From positions 1 to 27,596 of the forward strand of contig CAJUQD010000034.1 in the NCBI GenBank assembly GCA_910588105.1: DNA of 27,596 bases. Direction: 5' to 3'. Of this stretch, positions 7,120 through 14,563 are shown piece after piece. The notes beneath the pieces are model-generated. The model ran no database searches, was not told the origin of the DNA, and worked only from the letters and a program-made list of their open reading frames with translations. Position 1 is the first letter of the stretch; each line of letters starts with the position of its first letter. The stretch comes from an uncultured Oscillospiraceae bacterium (GTDB taxonomy: Bacteria; Bacillota; Clostridia; Oscillospirales; Oscillospiraceae). The translations under genes were made by a program, and so were the position numbers.

Positions 7120-7695
7120 ATGGAAATGTTAGACGAATCTGTTTTTTATAACCTGCGTACAGCCAAGCGTCTGGCGGACGGCGGTTTTCTGGAGCCGTTT
7201 CTCAAACGGTGCGGCGGCTATGCGCTGGATCAGGAGGACTTCTACGAGCTTGCCTGGGACGCGGTCGCGTGCGTTTTTCCTGGCGTTACAGGGTACTGGA
7301 ATCAGGAAAATGAGGTGGACACCCTTGTTATTTTTGACCCCCTGGTGGATGAACTCTGCCGCCTGCTTGCCCAGCATGAAATATCGTGCGGCGTAACGCC
7401 GGGGGAGAGCGATTTGCGGCGCGAGGCCGTTGCCGACATCACGCGTGCGTTTGACCTGGATGACTATATGGATGGCTACTATGTTTACGACTATGATTTC
7501 CGCGTCTATGACACGGGGCATGGTCGAAAACGGCTGGTGATGCTGTCCGGGGTGGAGTTTTGCGGGCTTCGGCAGGTGCCCGGAGCCCTAGCGGACGTCC
7601 ATAACGCCCTGGAGGGCCAGGTTCGGCGGCTGCGCCGCGAACTGGGCATCGAACAGCCGGCGGTGGCTGATGCAAACGAAAAGGAGGCAGCTTAA
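7120..7695 (+). CDS. Unrecognised acidic protein upstream of the E2-like gene
   Basis: 191 residues. The ATG at 7120 follows GAGGT by five bases; the ATG at 7126 is an alternative. The sequence is acidic with a Tyr/Asp-rich stretch (DDYMDGYYVYDYDF) near residues 111-126 and a basic helical end (LEGQVRRLRRELG). No known fold recognised. Its stop touches the TTG start of the E2-like gene, so the two are probably made together and the product may work with that enzyme; this is inference from position only. Confidence 0.6.
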   Translation: MEMLDESVFYNLRTAKRLADGGFLEPFLKRCGGYALDQEDFYELAWDAVACVFPGVTGYWNQENEVDTLVIFDPLVDELCRLLAQHEISCGVTPGESDLRREAVADITRAFDLDDYMDGYYVYDYDFRVYDTGHGRKRLVMLSGVEFCGLRQVPGALADVHNALEGQVRRLRRELGIEQPAVADANEKEAA

Positions 7696-8373
7696 TTGGA
7701 ACGCGATGGCGATATTGTCCTGCGTATCTCCCCGGAGCGCCTGGAAATCGTGCTGGAACAGCAAAAGGAGGGCGGTGTGACCGCCCGAAAAAACATTTCG
7801 CCGGAGGCCCTGGCCGGCTGCATTTTGGGCAGCCGGTACGATGAGGAGGCCCGGTCTACCGGGCTGCTGCCCGAGGGGTGCATCGCGGCGGTGATGGAAG
7901 ATGTGAACACGACTTATTTCATCCGCTGCCCGGATCTGTACGCCGATATCAGCTACTACGGCACGGAATACCTCCACTTTCCCATTCCCCGGCTGGTGTT
8001 TGGTTTTCAGTACCTGGGCAAAGAGGGCAAAGTGGGCAGCTGCAGGCTGTGCGTGGTGAAGGATGGGCGGCTGACGGCGGATACGCCCACATACCACTAT
8101 CCATTTTCCAATGTGAGCTGCGGGGACGGACATATCTGTACTGGAAACAACGCTCTGCCCGCTTATTCGGACCCATTAAGGCTCCACACACTGATGGGGT
8201 ACATCCTGCGGCTGCCCAACAACAACGATCACTTTTTGTCAGCGCATAACCGGCCCCATCTCGGCTACCGGGATTTGCTGGAGTTGATGAAGGACAAGAC
8301 ACCCGGCTTCTACTATTCTGATGTTTTGGTAGAGGACGGCAAAACACTGAAAACCTTTTTAAACGGGAGGTAA
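7696..8373 (+). CDS. E2-like protein, PRTRC system protein B (Prok-E2 family D type)
   Basis: 225 residues from a TTG start, supported by AAGGAGG eight bases upstream and no better start. The central part matches PRTRC-B: HFPIPRLVFGF, then TADTPTYHYPFSNV and DGHICTGNNALP, then LSAHNRP and a C-terminal DVLVEDGKTLKTFL. PRTRC-B belongs to the predicted bacterial E2 (ubiquitin-conjugating) fold families. C148 in GHICTG sits where E2 enzymes place the catalytic cysteine (GRICL-like segment). With the upstream E1-like and ubiquitin-like/JAMM genes this completes a conjugation-like set. Transfer of the modifier through C148 is inference; the homology is moderately strong. Confidence 0.75.
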   Translation: MERDGDIVLRISPERLEIVLEQQKEGGVTARKNISPEALAGCILGSRYDEEARSTGLLPEGCIAAVMEDVNTTYFIRCPDLYADISYYGTEYLHFPIPRLVFGFQYLGKEGKVGSCRLCVVKDGRLTADTPTYHYPFSNVSCGDGHICTGNNALPAYSDPLRLHTLMGYILRLPNNNDHFLSAHNRPHLGYRDLLELMKDKTPGFYYSDVLVEDGKTLKTFLNGR

Positions 8374-8377
8374 GAAC

Positions 8378-9238
8378 ATGGGACAAAAAGACCCGAGACA
8401 GATCCAGGCCGAGCTTGCCATGCCCTTCGCGCCGGAGGATCTGGAATGGCGGCTGCAAAAGGTGGTGGAGGCCAGGGAACTGGGTATTGCGGTGCCCTAC
8501 GTCACCAACCGGGCCATCATGTCCCGGCTGGACGATGTGGTGGGGCCGGAGAACTGGTACAACGACTTCAAGCCCTGGCACGGCGCGGGCGGAAAGGATG
8601 CCCAGCTGTGCGGCATCTCCATCCGGTTTGGGGATGGTTGGATCACCAAATGGGACGGCGCTGAGGATTCCGACATCGAGCCCGTGAAGGGCGGCCTGTC
8701 CGACAGCATGAAGCGGGCCGCCGTCCAGTGGGGCATCGGCCGGGTGCTGTATAACATGGACGTGGTATTCGTGGACGTGGAGAAGCGGGGCAAGACCTGG
8801 TATATCAAGAAGGACCAGCAGGAGCGTTTGGACTATGCCTACCTCAAGGTGCTGGGCAAGCTGGGCCTCTCCCCGGCCCCGGCGGGCGGGCTGCGGCCCC
8901 AGACGGAGCCGGAGGGCGGCAGTGAAAACCCGGCGGGTCAGGGCAAGCCGGCCGAACAAGCCAGCGGGAAACCTGCGGGCGGAAGCAAGACGAAAGGCAT
9001 CGCCTACATCATCCGCCATGCCCGGATCAACAAGGGCATGAATTCCGGCAGCACCCTGCTGAGGCTGGAGTCCTCCAAGGGGGACAAGCTGGATGCCTTT
9101 GTCCGGGGCGAACACCCGGAGCTGGCTGTGGGCGTCATCCTGGCCAACGTGAAGCTGGAAAAGCGGCAGCAGGACACCATCATCTACTATATGCTGGAAC
9201 AGTATGAGATCGCGGACGCCCAGCCCAAGGCGGCGTAG
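8378..9238 (+). CDS. Rad52/Rad22-family single-strand annealing protein
   Basis: 286 residues, with GGGAGG seven bases before the ATG. Residues about 15-160 follow the Rad52 N-terminal fold: LEWRLQKVV, YVTNRAIMSRLDDVVG, NWYNDF, GISIRFGDGW and the DSMKRAAVQWGIGRVLY helix that is the family hallmark. These proteins anneal complementary single strands and are the recombinase of many phages and plasmids. A Pro/Gly/Ala-rich linker (about 165-205) leads to an unassigned C-terminal domain that could bind a partner such as an SSB or the neighbouring SbcC-like ATPase. It sits directly before that ATPase, suggesting a joint recombination or repair function. Confidence 0.85.
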   Translation: MGQKDPRQIQAELAMPFAPEDLEWRLQKVVEARELGIAVPYVTNRAIMSRLDDVVGPENWYNDFKPWHGAGGKDAQLCGISIRFGDGWITKWDGAEDSDIEPVKGGLSDSMKRAAVQWGIGRVLYNMDVVFVDVEKRGKTWYIKKDQQERLDYAYLKVLGKLGLSPAPAGGLRPQTEPEGGSENPAGQGKPAEQASGKPAGGSKTKGIAYIIRHARINKGMNSGSTLLRLESSKGDKLDAFVRGEHPELAVGVILANVKLEKRQQDTIIYYMLEQYEIADAQPKAA

Positions 9239-9254
9239 AAAGGAGGAGCGGCAC

Positions 9255-11063
9255 ATGGAAAAAATCCAGAGCTTTCAGATCACCGATATGAGGATCGCCG
9301 GCTTCAAGTCCTACAGGGAGCCCACCCAGCTGGTGTTTGGTAATCCCACCGTAATCACCGGCGGCAACGGCCAGGGCAAGACCAGCATCGCAGACGCCAT
9401 CGCCTTTGTGGTCACCGGCCTCCCCTTTTTCGGGGAGCGGGGCATCGACCGGCTGCACAACGAGACCCAGCCCATAGTGTCTATCTCCATGACCTTTGTG
9501 GACGGCGGGGGCGCGGCCCATACGCTCTCCCGTGTCCGGCAGAAAAACCGCATGACCATCCTCTATGACGGCTATGAGATCCGCCAGATGGACCTCACTG
9601 ATATGTTTGGGGAGAAGGATGTGTTCCTGTCCATTTTCAACCCCCTGTACTTCATCGAGGAGCTGGGGGAGGAGGGCAAGAACCTGCTGGAGCGGCACCT
9701 GCCCCTCATCACCCACGAGGCGGTGCTGGCCCAGCTGTCCGACGCCACCCGGGCGGCCCTGGAACACGAGTCCCTGCTCTCGCCGGAGACCTACCTGAAA
9801 AACAAACGGGCGGACATCCGGGAGCTGGAGGAGAGCATCATCTATCTCCGGGGCCAGAAGGATCTGGCGGACAGCCAGGGCCAGGATTGGAGCAAAACCG
9901 TGGAGGGCCTGTCCGCCCGCCATGACGCGCTCACCAGGACGCTGGAGAAATTGGAGGCCAAGCGTTTTGACGGCCTGGACACCAAGGCCATGGAACAGCA
10001 GCTGGTGGAGCTCAGCGCCCGCTACGACGAGGCGGCCCGGGACGGCTCTCCGCTGGACGGGGAGATCGTGGAACTGGAACGGAAGCTGGCCGCTCGGAAA
10101 GCGGAGCAGTACCAGTCCCCCTACACCCAGGCCATCGCCGGGGCCAACGCCCAGCTGACGGAGCTGGCGGCGCGGTTCAACCGGGATAAGCAGTCCTTCC
10201 AGGCCTGTGTCCCCGGCGCGCCCTGTCCCACCTGCCGCCGCCTCATCACCGAGGAGGCGCTGGCGGAGGTGCGCGGGGCGCTGGAGCAGTCCAGCAGGGA
10301 GACCATCGCCGCCGGCCAGGAGCAGCGGGCCCAGCTCAACGAACTGATGGAGAACGACAAGAAGGCCAAGGCGGTTTTTGACCAGTTCCAGGCCGACGAT
10401 GTGGCGAAGCTGGAACAGGAGCTGGCCGCCCTCAAGGCCCAAAAGACAGAGGACAGCCCCGCGGACGGCCTGCGCTCCCAGATCCAGCAGCTCACCATTG
10501 ACCTGGAATATGGCAACCTCAACGAGGCGGAATATGCCCAGATGCGGGAGTGCCGGGAAGAGCTCCGGGAATGCGCCGCCGATTTGAAAGCGGCCCAGGC
10601 TGCGGCGGAGCAGAGGCCGGAGGACTTTGACGGGAAGATCGAGGCGGCCCAGGAGCGGATCAAGGAGCTGAAAAAGCTCATCGCCGATGTGGCCATCTAT
10701 GTGAGCGAACGGGCGAAGCTGACCTTCTCGGCGCTGAAAATGAACAAGGTGGAGATCTCCCTGTACGACGTGGTGAAGTCTACCGGGGAGCGGAAGGACG
10801 TGTTCAAATTTAACTATGCCGGACGGCGCTACGACCGCCTCTCCCTGTCTGAGAAGATCCGGGCGGGGATGGAGGTGTCCGAGCTGATGAAGCGGCTCAC
10901 CGGGCGCAATTACCCGGTGTTCGTGGACAACATGGAGTCCGTGGACGACCTCAACAACGTGCGGCCCACCGGGCAGGTCATCATGGCCAAGTGCGTCAGC
11001 GGCGCGCCGCTGGCGGTGCGGCCGGTGCGGCCCATCGCCGCGGCGGAACAGCGGGCGGCGTAG
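9255..11063 (+). CDS. SbcC/Rad50-like AAA ATPase with CPTC hook
   Basis: 602 residues, with AGGAGGAG before the ATG at 9255. Walker A is GGNGQGKTS at 36-44 after the typical IAGFKSY strand; the Walker B region is YPVFVDNMES at 553-562. Between lie two long coiled-coil arms (about 185-320 and 330-480) with C324-P-T-C327 at the apex, the zinc-hook motif of Rad50/SbcC. It is much shorter than SbcC (about 1000 residues), so it is a compact Rad50-like or RecF-like machine. No SbcD nuclease is nearby; the Rad52-type protein upstream and primase downstream are the likely partners in end processing or restart. Confidence 0.85.
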   Translation: MEKIQSFQITDMRIAGFKSYREPTQLVFGNPTVITGGNGQGKTSIADAIAFVVTGLPFFGERGIDRLHNETQPIVSISMTFVDGGGAAHTLSRVRQKNRMTILYDGYEIRQMDLTDMFGEKDVFLSIFNPLYFIEELGEEGKNLLERHLPLITHEAVLAQLSDATRAALEHESLLSPETYLKNKRADIRELEESIIYLRGQKDLADSQGQDWSKTVEGLSARHDALTRTLEKLEAKRFDGLDTKAMEQQLVELSARYDEAARDGSPLDGEIVELERKLAARKAEQYQSPYTQAIAGANAQLTELAARFNRDKQSFQACVPGAPCPTCRRLITEEALAEVRGALEQSSRETIAAGQEQRAQLNELMENDKKAKAVFDQFQADDVAKLEQELAALKAQKTEDSPADGLRSQIQQLTIDLEYGNLNEAEYAQMRECREELRECAADLKAAQAAAEQRPEDFDGKIEAAQERIKELKKLIADVAIYVSERAKLTFSALKMNKVEISLYDVVKSTGERKDVFKFNYAGRRYDRLSLSEKIRAGMEVSELMKRLTGRNYPVFVDNMESVDDLNNVRPTGQVIMAKCVSGAPLAVRPVRPIAAAEQRAA

Positions 11064-11082
11064 GAGGTGACAACCTCTGGCC

Positions 11083-12147
11083 GTGAAGCAGTACGATAAG
11101 ATCCCCATTGTGGACGCGGCCAGACGGTGCGGCATCGCCTTGGATTCCCGGACGCTGCGGCGCCGGGAGGTGGAGGCCACCTGCCCCTTCTGCCACGACC
11201 ACGGGCCGGGAAAGTACCATCTCAGCCTGAACACCGCCACAGACCAGTACCGCTGCACCCTGTGCGGCGCCCACGGCAACAGCGTGACGCTGTACGCCCG
11301 GCTGATGGGCGTGTCCAACCGGGAGGCATATCATGCGCTGGCCCGGGAGGGCAAGGTCTATCCCATGCCACGGCAGAAAGCGTCCGCGAAAGATGCGGAG
11401 CGCCGGCCCCTGCCCCTGGAGCGGCGGCACGAAGCCTATACCGCCATGCTGGATCACCTGACGCTGTTGGACAAGCACCGGGACAATTTGCTGGAGCGGG
11501 GACTGTCCGGGGAGCGCATCGAGCGGAACCAGTACCGCAGTATGCCGGAGACGGACGCGGGGCGGCGGCTGTTGGCCGCCCTGCTCCGATCCTGCGGGCA
11601 TGAGCTGCTGGGGCTGCCGGGGTTCCGCACCTACTACGGTGAGTGGGAGCTTTCCGGGCCGAAAGGGTTTCTGATCCCCGTCCGCAACAAGGACGGGCTG
11701 ATCCAAGGCATGAAGATACGGCTGGACGACGCGGACAAGCCCAGCCGGAAATACCGCTGGCTGTCCAGCAGGGATATGCCCAACGGCACCCGCAGCTATT
11801 CCTATATCCACGTCACCGGCGACACCACCCAAAAGCGGGCCTTCCTCACGGAGGGCCCGCTGAAGGGGGACGTGGCCAGCTATCTGGCCCACGACGCGCT
11901 GTTCGTGTGCGTGGGCGGGGTGAACGCCATCCGTGGGCTGAAGGAGACGCTGGTGGATCTGGGCGTCACCCATGCGGTGGAGGCCATGGACATGGATCAG
12001 CTGACCAACCCCAACGTCCGCAATGCCATATTGGCCATGCGGCGGGAAGTACAGGCCATCAAGGGCCTAAAATACACGAAATACACATGGGACCCGGCGT
12101 ACAAGGGGGTAGACAACTATTTCCTGAGCCGGGTGGCGGCCATGTAG
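11083..12147 (+). CDS. DnaG-type primase with CHC2 zinc finger and Toprim domain
   Basis: 354 residues from GTG 11083. An in-frame CTG at 11077 lies a better eight bases from AGGAGG (11063-11068) and may be the true start. The zinc finger uses C34, C37, C58 and C61 (CPFC...CTLC) followed by the GNSVTLYARL helix of CHC2 primases. The Toprim centre is seen as E257 (TEGPLKGD) and D303-x-D305 (EAMDMDQ). It would make RNA primers for element replication; no helicase domain is fused. It is close to the phage/plasmid short primases. The next gene follows 14 bases later. Confidence 0.85.
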   Translation: MKQYDKIPIVDAARRCGIALDSRTLRRREVEATCPFCHDHGPGKYHLSLNTATDQYRCTLCGAHGNSVTLYARLMGVSNREAYHALAREGKVYPMPRQKASAKDAERRPLPLERRHEAYTAMLDHLTLLDKHRDNLLERGLSGERIERNQYRSMPETDAGRRLLAALLRSCGHELLGLPGFRTYYGEWELSGPKGFLIPVRNKDGLIQGMKIRLDDADKPSRKYRWLSSRDMPNGTRSYSYIHVTGDTTQKRAFLTEGPLKGDVASYLAHDALFVCVGGVNAIRGLKETLVDLGVTHAVEAMDMDQLTNPNVRNAILAMRREVQAIKGLKYTKYTWDPAYKGVDNYFLSRVAAM

Positions 12148-12161
12148 AAAGAGGGAAAACG

Positions 12162-12413
12162 ATGGACAGGACAATGGTAAAAGTGACCTGCATCGCGGAT
12201 TGGATCAAGTTCCGAACGATCCGGCGCGGGTGTGAGGCTTTGGACGGGATCGCTGTGTCCCGCGGCGTATTTGAGGATCTGGCGGCGCGGGGATATGCTG
12301 CGCAGAACGGTTCCAATTCCTTTGCGGTGTTTCAGCGGGACGACTTTCGCGGAACTGTAAGTATCCGGCTCGCATGGCTGAACTGCTGTGGGAACCGACT
12401 ATCCGGCTGGTAA
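12162..12413 (+). CDS. Unrecognised 83-residue protein
   Basis: Starts at the ATG at 12162, with a purine-rich AAAGAGGG at 12148-12155. The product is basic, with RTIRRGCEALDG in the centre and no recognised motif or membrane segment. It lies between the primase and another small gene with tight spacing (14 and 6 bases), which supports it being real. Function unknown. Confidence 0.5.
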   Translation: MDRTMVKVTCIADWIKFRTIRRGCEALDGIAVSRGVFEDLAARGYAAQNGSNSFAVFQRDDFRGTVSIRLAWLNCCGNRLSGW

Positions 12414-12419
12414 GAAAAC

Positions 12420-12779
12420 ATGGTGCTGGATTATGAGAAATTGATGGCGTTTGTGCGGGCCAGCGCCGCCCCCGATGGGCCAAAGGAGTGGCGAGGGCTG
12501 TCTGCGGTACCCCGCACCGTCCGGCCCAGGATGATCTTTCGCTGCAATGACCGGCTTCGGGCGTGTCTGAACAATAAACTTGTCCGGCACAAGCTGGTGA
12601 AATTCCTACGGGACAATTTCCGGTGGCCCAGATCTGAGCGGGTCGAGTTTTACACCGATTTTGAGCCGTACAGCTTTTTCTTTCAAGAGTATTGCGACGG
12701 CAAGCCCGCCATGTGCGGCGGCTTGATCCTCCATGGACAAGAGAACATGGAGAAGGCGTATTACTCCATCCATACTTAA
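12420..12779 (+). CDS. Unrecognised 119-residue basic/aromatic protein
   Basis: ATG at 12420 with only a weak AAGAAAA upstream, so translation may depend on coupling to the gene ending six bases before. Arginine-rich in the middle (RTVRPRMIFRCNDRLRACL) and aromatic toward the end (FEPYSFFFQEY). It could be a nucleic-acid-associated protein, but nothing specific is recognised. Confidence 0.5.
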   Translation: MVLDYEKLMAFVRASAAPDGPKEWRGLSAVPRTVRPRMIFRCNDRLRACLNNKLVRHKLVKFLRDNFRWPRSERVEFYTDFEPYSFFFQEYCDGKPAMCGGLILHGQENMEKAYYSIHT

Positions 12780-12791
12780 CAAGGAAGGAAC

Positions 12792-13775
12792 ATGAAAATG
12801 GATAACGTATTTGATATGCACGATTTCATCGGCACGTCTCAGGGTGACCAGGCCCATATGCTGGGCAAGTTCCTCTATTTCTCCCTGGCAAACCTGCTGG
12901 TGGACAAGGGGGAGCTGTCCAAGCTGTGCGAGGACATGGGCATCCCTTACGCCGGCGGCACCCGGCTGTCTGTGGGGGACGCCTTCCGCTCCGCTACCGG
13001 CGATATCCGGGAGCGGGTTCCTGTGACCGTCATGGGGGAAACTAACATCTATCTGGCCTACTGCCGGGACAACAAACGCACCAGCGCCGAGATCTTATCC
13101 CGGGAGCTGGTGAAGGAGACGCTGAACCAACGGACCAACAACTACGAGAAGCTGGCCAACATCAGCTACGACAAGAGGGACGGCGTGTTCCGGGCGGAAA
13201 ACCTGGTGCCGGATGACGCCATCGACGTGGCCGCCTGCTGCCGCAAGGCGGAGGAGCTGTTTGAACTGTATCAGAAGTGTGCCAACCGCAAGCAGATCGA
13301 GACCATCTGCGTCAACTACCTGCGGGGGCTGGAGGCCACCAAGCTGAGCATCTCGGGGCATATGTACTTCGTGCCCCGCACGCATATGGACAAGGTGGAT
13401 CTGTTTGAGGACTTCATCGGCCTGCTGGGCGGGCTCAACCGCAGGGAGACGCCGCTGATGGTGAACAGCTTTTTCATCATCGATGATGAGAAGCAGCGAT
13501 CCAAGATGACCGAGGAGTTCTACGCGGCGGTGAAGAAGGAGATCGCTGCCTACCAGGAGCGGGCGGACTACCTCATCAAATCCGGCAGCCAGAGCCCGGC
13601 GGTGATGGAGCGCTGGGTGCTGAAGATCCGGGCGTTGGAGGAAAAGAAGAAGCACTATGAGGGTGTGCTCCGCCGGGAGCTGGATGGGCTGGATGACGAA
13701 TTCGCCACGCTGAAATTCCTGGGGCAGGAGCTCCAGGCGCGGGCGCAGAGCATTCGGCTTCAAAAGGCGGCGTAA
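12792..13775 (+). CDS. DUF6744-like element protein
   Basis: 327 residues from ATG 12792; ATG 12798 is a better distance (nine bases) from AAGGAAGG and is an alternative. The protein is mostly helical. The last about 100 residues are coiled-coil-like (VMERWVLKIRALEEKKKHYE). I recall this as the uncharacterised DUF6744 family of Firmicutes elements, often near the same Rad52/SbcC-like genes; this needs a search. It is the last gene of the GC-rich operon; composition changes abruptly after its stop. Confidence 0.65.
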   Translation: MKMDNVFDMHDFIGTSQGDQAHMLGKFLYFSLANLLVDKGELSKLCEDMGIPYAGGTRLSVGDAFRSATGDIRERVPVTVMGETNIYLAYCRDNKRTSAEILSRELVKETLNQRTNNYEKLANISYDKRDGVFRAENLVPDDAIDVAACCRKAEELFELYQKCANRKQIETICVNYLRGLEATKLSISGHMYFVPRTHMDKVDLFEDFIGLLGGLNRRETPLMVNSFFIIDDEKQRSKMTEEFYAAVKKEIAAYQERADYLIKSGSQSPAVMERWVLKIRALEEKKKHYEGVLRRELDGLDDEFATLKFLGQELQARAQSIRLQKAA

Positions 13776-13838
13776 AAACATTATTAAATAGTAAGAACTT
13801 AATAATCGTTCAGAGTAAAACGAAAGAAACCTAATTTG

Positions 13839-13852
13839 AACCCAAGTGGGTT
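13839..13852. repeat. Short palindrome
   Basis: AACCCAAGTGGGTT, with arms AACCC and GGGTT, 64 bp after the operon stop. Candidate regulator site or small RNA stem; no T-run follows. Confidence 0.35.
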
Positions 13853-13923
13853 TGCTATTGTTGGATGAAATACGGGTAGATTGGATCGCAGGCAAAAATA
13901 GCATCGGAGTTAGGTAAAGAAAG

Positions 13924-14040
13924 CACCTAGTACTTCGCCAAGTTTGTTTTTTGAATTTGATTTTTCTTGCTCTCTTAATATATTCTCCCCTCTTCGGGGG
14001 GAGAATACTGCAATTTCAAACTTGGTGGACTACTAGTTGG
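13924..14040. repeat. Large imperfect inverted repeat enclosing a hairpin
   Basis: The arm at 13924-13946 matches the reverse complement of 14017/14018-14040 at 19 of 23 positions, including a perfect CCAAGTTTG/CAAACTTGG nine-mer and a perfect CTAGTA/TACTAG six-mer. The 70-bp interior holds a second strong stem at 13981-14007. A TAGGT at 13911-13915 could alternatively pair with ACCTA at 13925-13929, giving two competing structures. Confidence 0.6.
13981..14007. repeat. Strong GC hairpin without T-run
   Basis: TATTCTCCCC pairs with GGGGAGAATA around a short TCTTCGG loop. The 10-bp stem is perfect. It is not followed by a T-run on the plus strand, so it is better read as part of the larger folded structure than as a terminator. 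Confidence 0.6.
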
Positions 14041-14104
14041 TAGCTTTCAATTTCTGTTCTTTGATATATGACCTAGTTGCCCTACTCATAAAAAACGTAG
14101 TCCT

Positions 14105-14137
14105 AAAAGGGCGCTGCCTATGTGCGGCGTCCTTTTT
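14105..14137 (+). terminator. Intrinsic terminator
   Basis: AAAAGGGCGCTGC (14105-14117) pairs with GCGGCGTCCTTTTT (14124-14137) with G-U pairs, ending in five T. The A-run on the left makes it usable in both directions. It probably ends transcripts entering from the GC-rich operon and insulates the cargo. Confidence 0.65.
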
Positions 14138-14184
14138 CATAGATGCTATCTGGATTAACTTATTACTATAGCTATAGAATGAAA

Positions 14185-14213
14185 TTGACTTTTGCACTCA
14201 ACCTAAATATAAA
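14185..14213 (+). promoter_or_regulatory. Promoter for the ABC/RiPP cargo
   Basis: TTGACT (14185-14190), 17 bp, TATAAA (14208-14213). It lies about 350 bp before the ABC ATPase start, so the transcript would carry a long leader that includes the 14391-14411 palindrome. Confidence 0.55.
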
Positions 14214-14390
14214 AATTTTTCTGATATGTGTCCAGAATCAATGCCCCCTTACGTTACATATAAGTAGAAGGAGAGAAACTACTGTTTGTTTACCTTGATA
14301 AAAGGACACATCTATAGAGTTCCGCTGTGTAAGAAAATGTATTTTTGTAAAAATCCATACTATTATAGAATCAAGATATTGTCTTTAATA

Positions 14391-14411
14391 CCAAGCTGTC
14401 ATGTAGCTTGG
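14391..14411. repeat. Palindrome in the cargo leader
   Basis: CCAAGCT and AGCTTGG flank GTCATGT. The perfect seven-bp arms could be an operator for a cargo regulator or an RNA stem. No poly-T follows. Confidence 0.45.
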
Positions 14412-14563
14412 AATATTAGCAATATTATGAGATAAATATCAATTTGTTGGATTTTTAAAGATTTTTATGTTTGAGTTTAACAGAATTGTAGAATTACCTG
14501 ATGCGTATTTTAAAACACATTTTGTATGATAGTTCTATTCTAAATCAAGGAGATGCAATTTTT

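Larger units (their letters stand above)
13776..14563. other. Long AT-rich non-coding region with inverted repeats
   Basis: About 790 bp with no convincing gene on either strand. It contains a large imperfect inverted repeat (13924-14040), an inner hairpin (13981-14007), a terminator hairpin (14105-14137), a promoter (14185-14213) and a further palindrome (14391-14411), described separately. It marks the change from the GC-rich operon to the AT-rich cargo and may be a structured RNA, an origin or an insertion boundary. Confidence 0.6.

Noticed and set aside
8378..9238. Rad52-like protein as RecT/Erf family
   Set aside because: The DSMKRAAVQWGIGRVLY helix and preceding strands fit Rad52/Rad22 rather than RecT or Erf.
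7949..11318. Minus-strand open frames of 435 and 712 residues
   Set aside because: They are antisense to the Rad52-like, SbcC-like and primase genes, whose motifs are clear. They carry no motif of their own.
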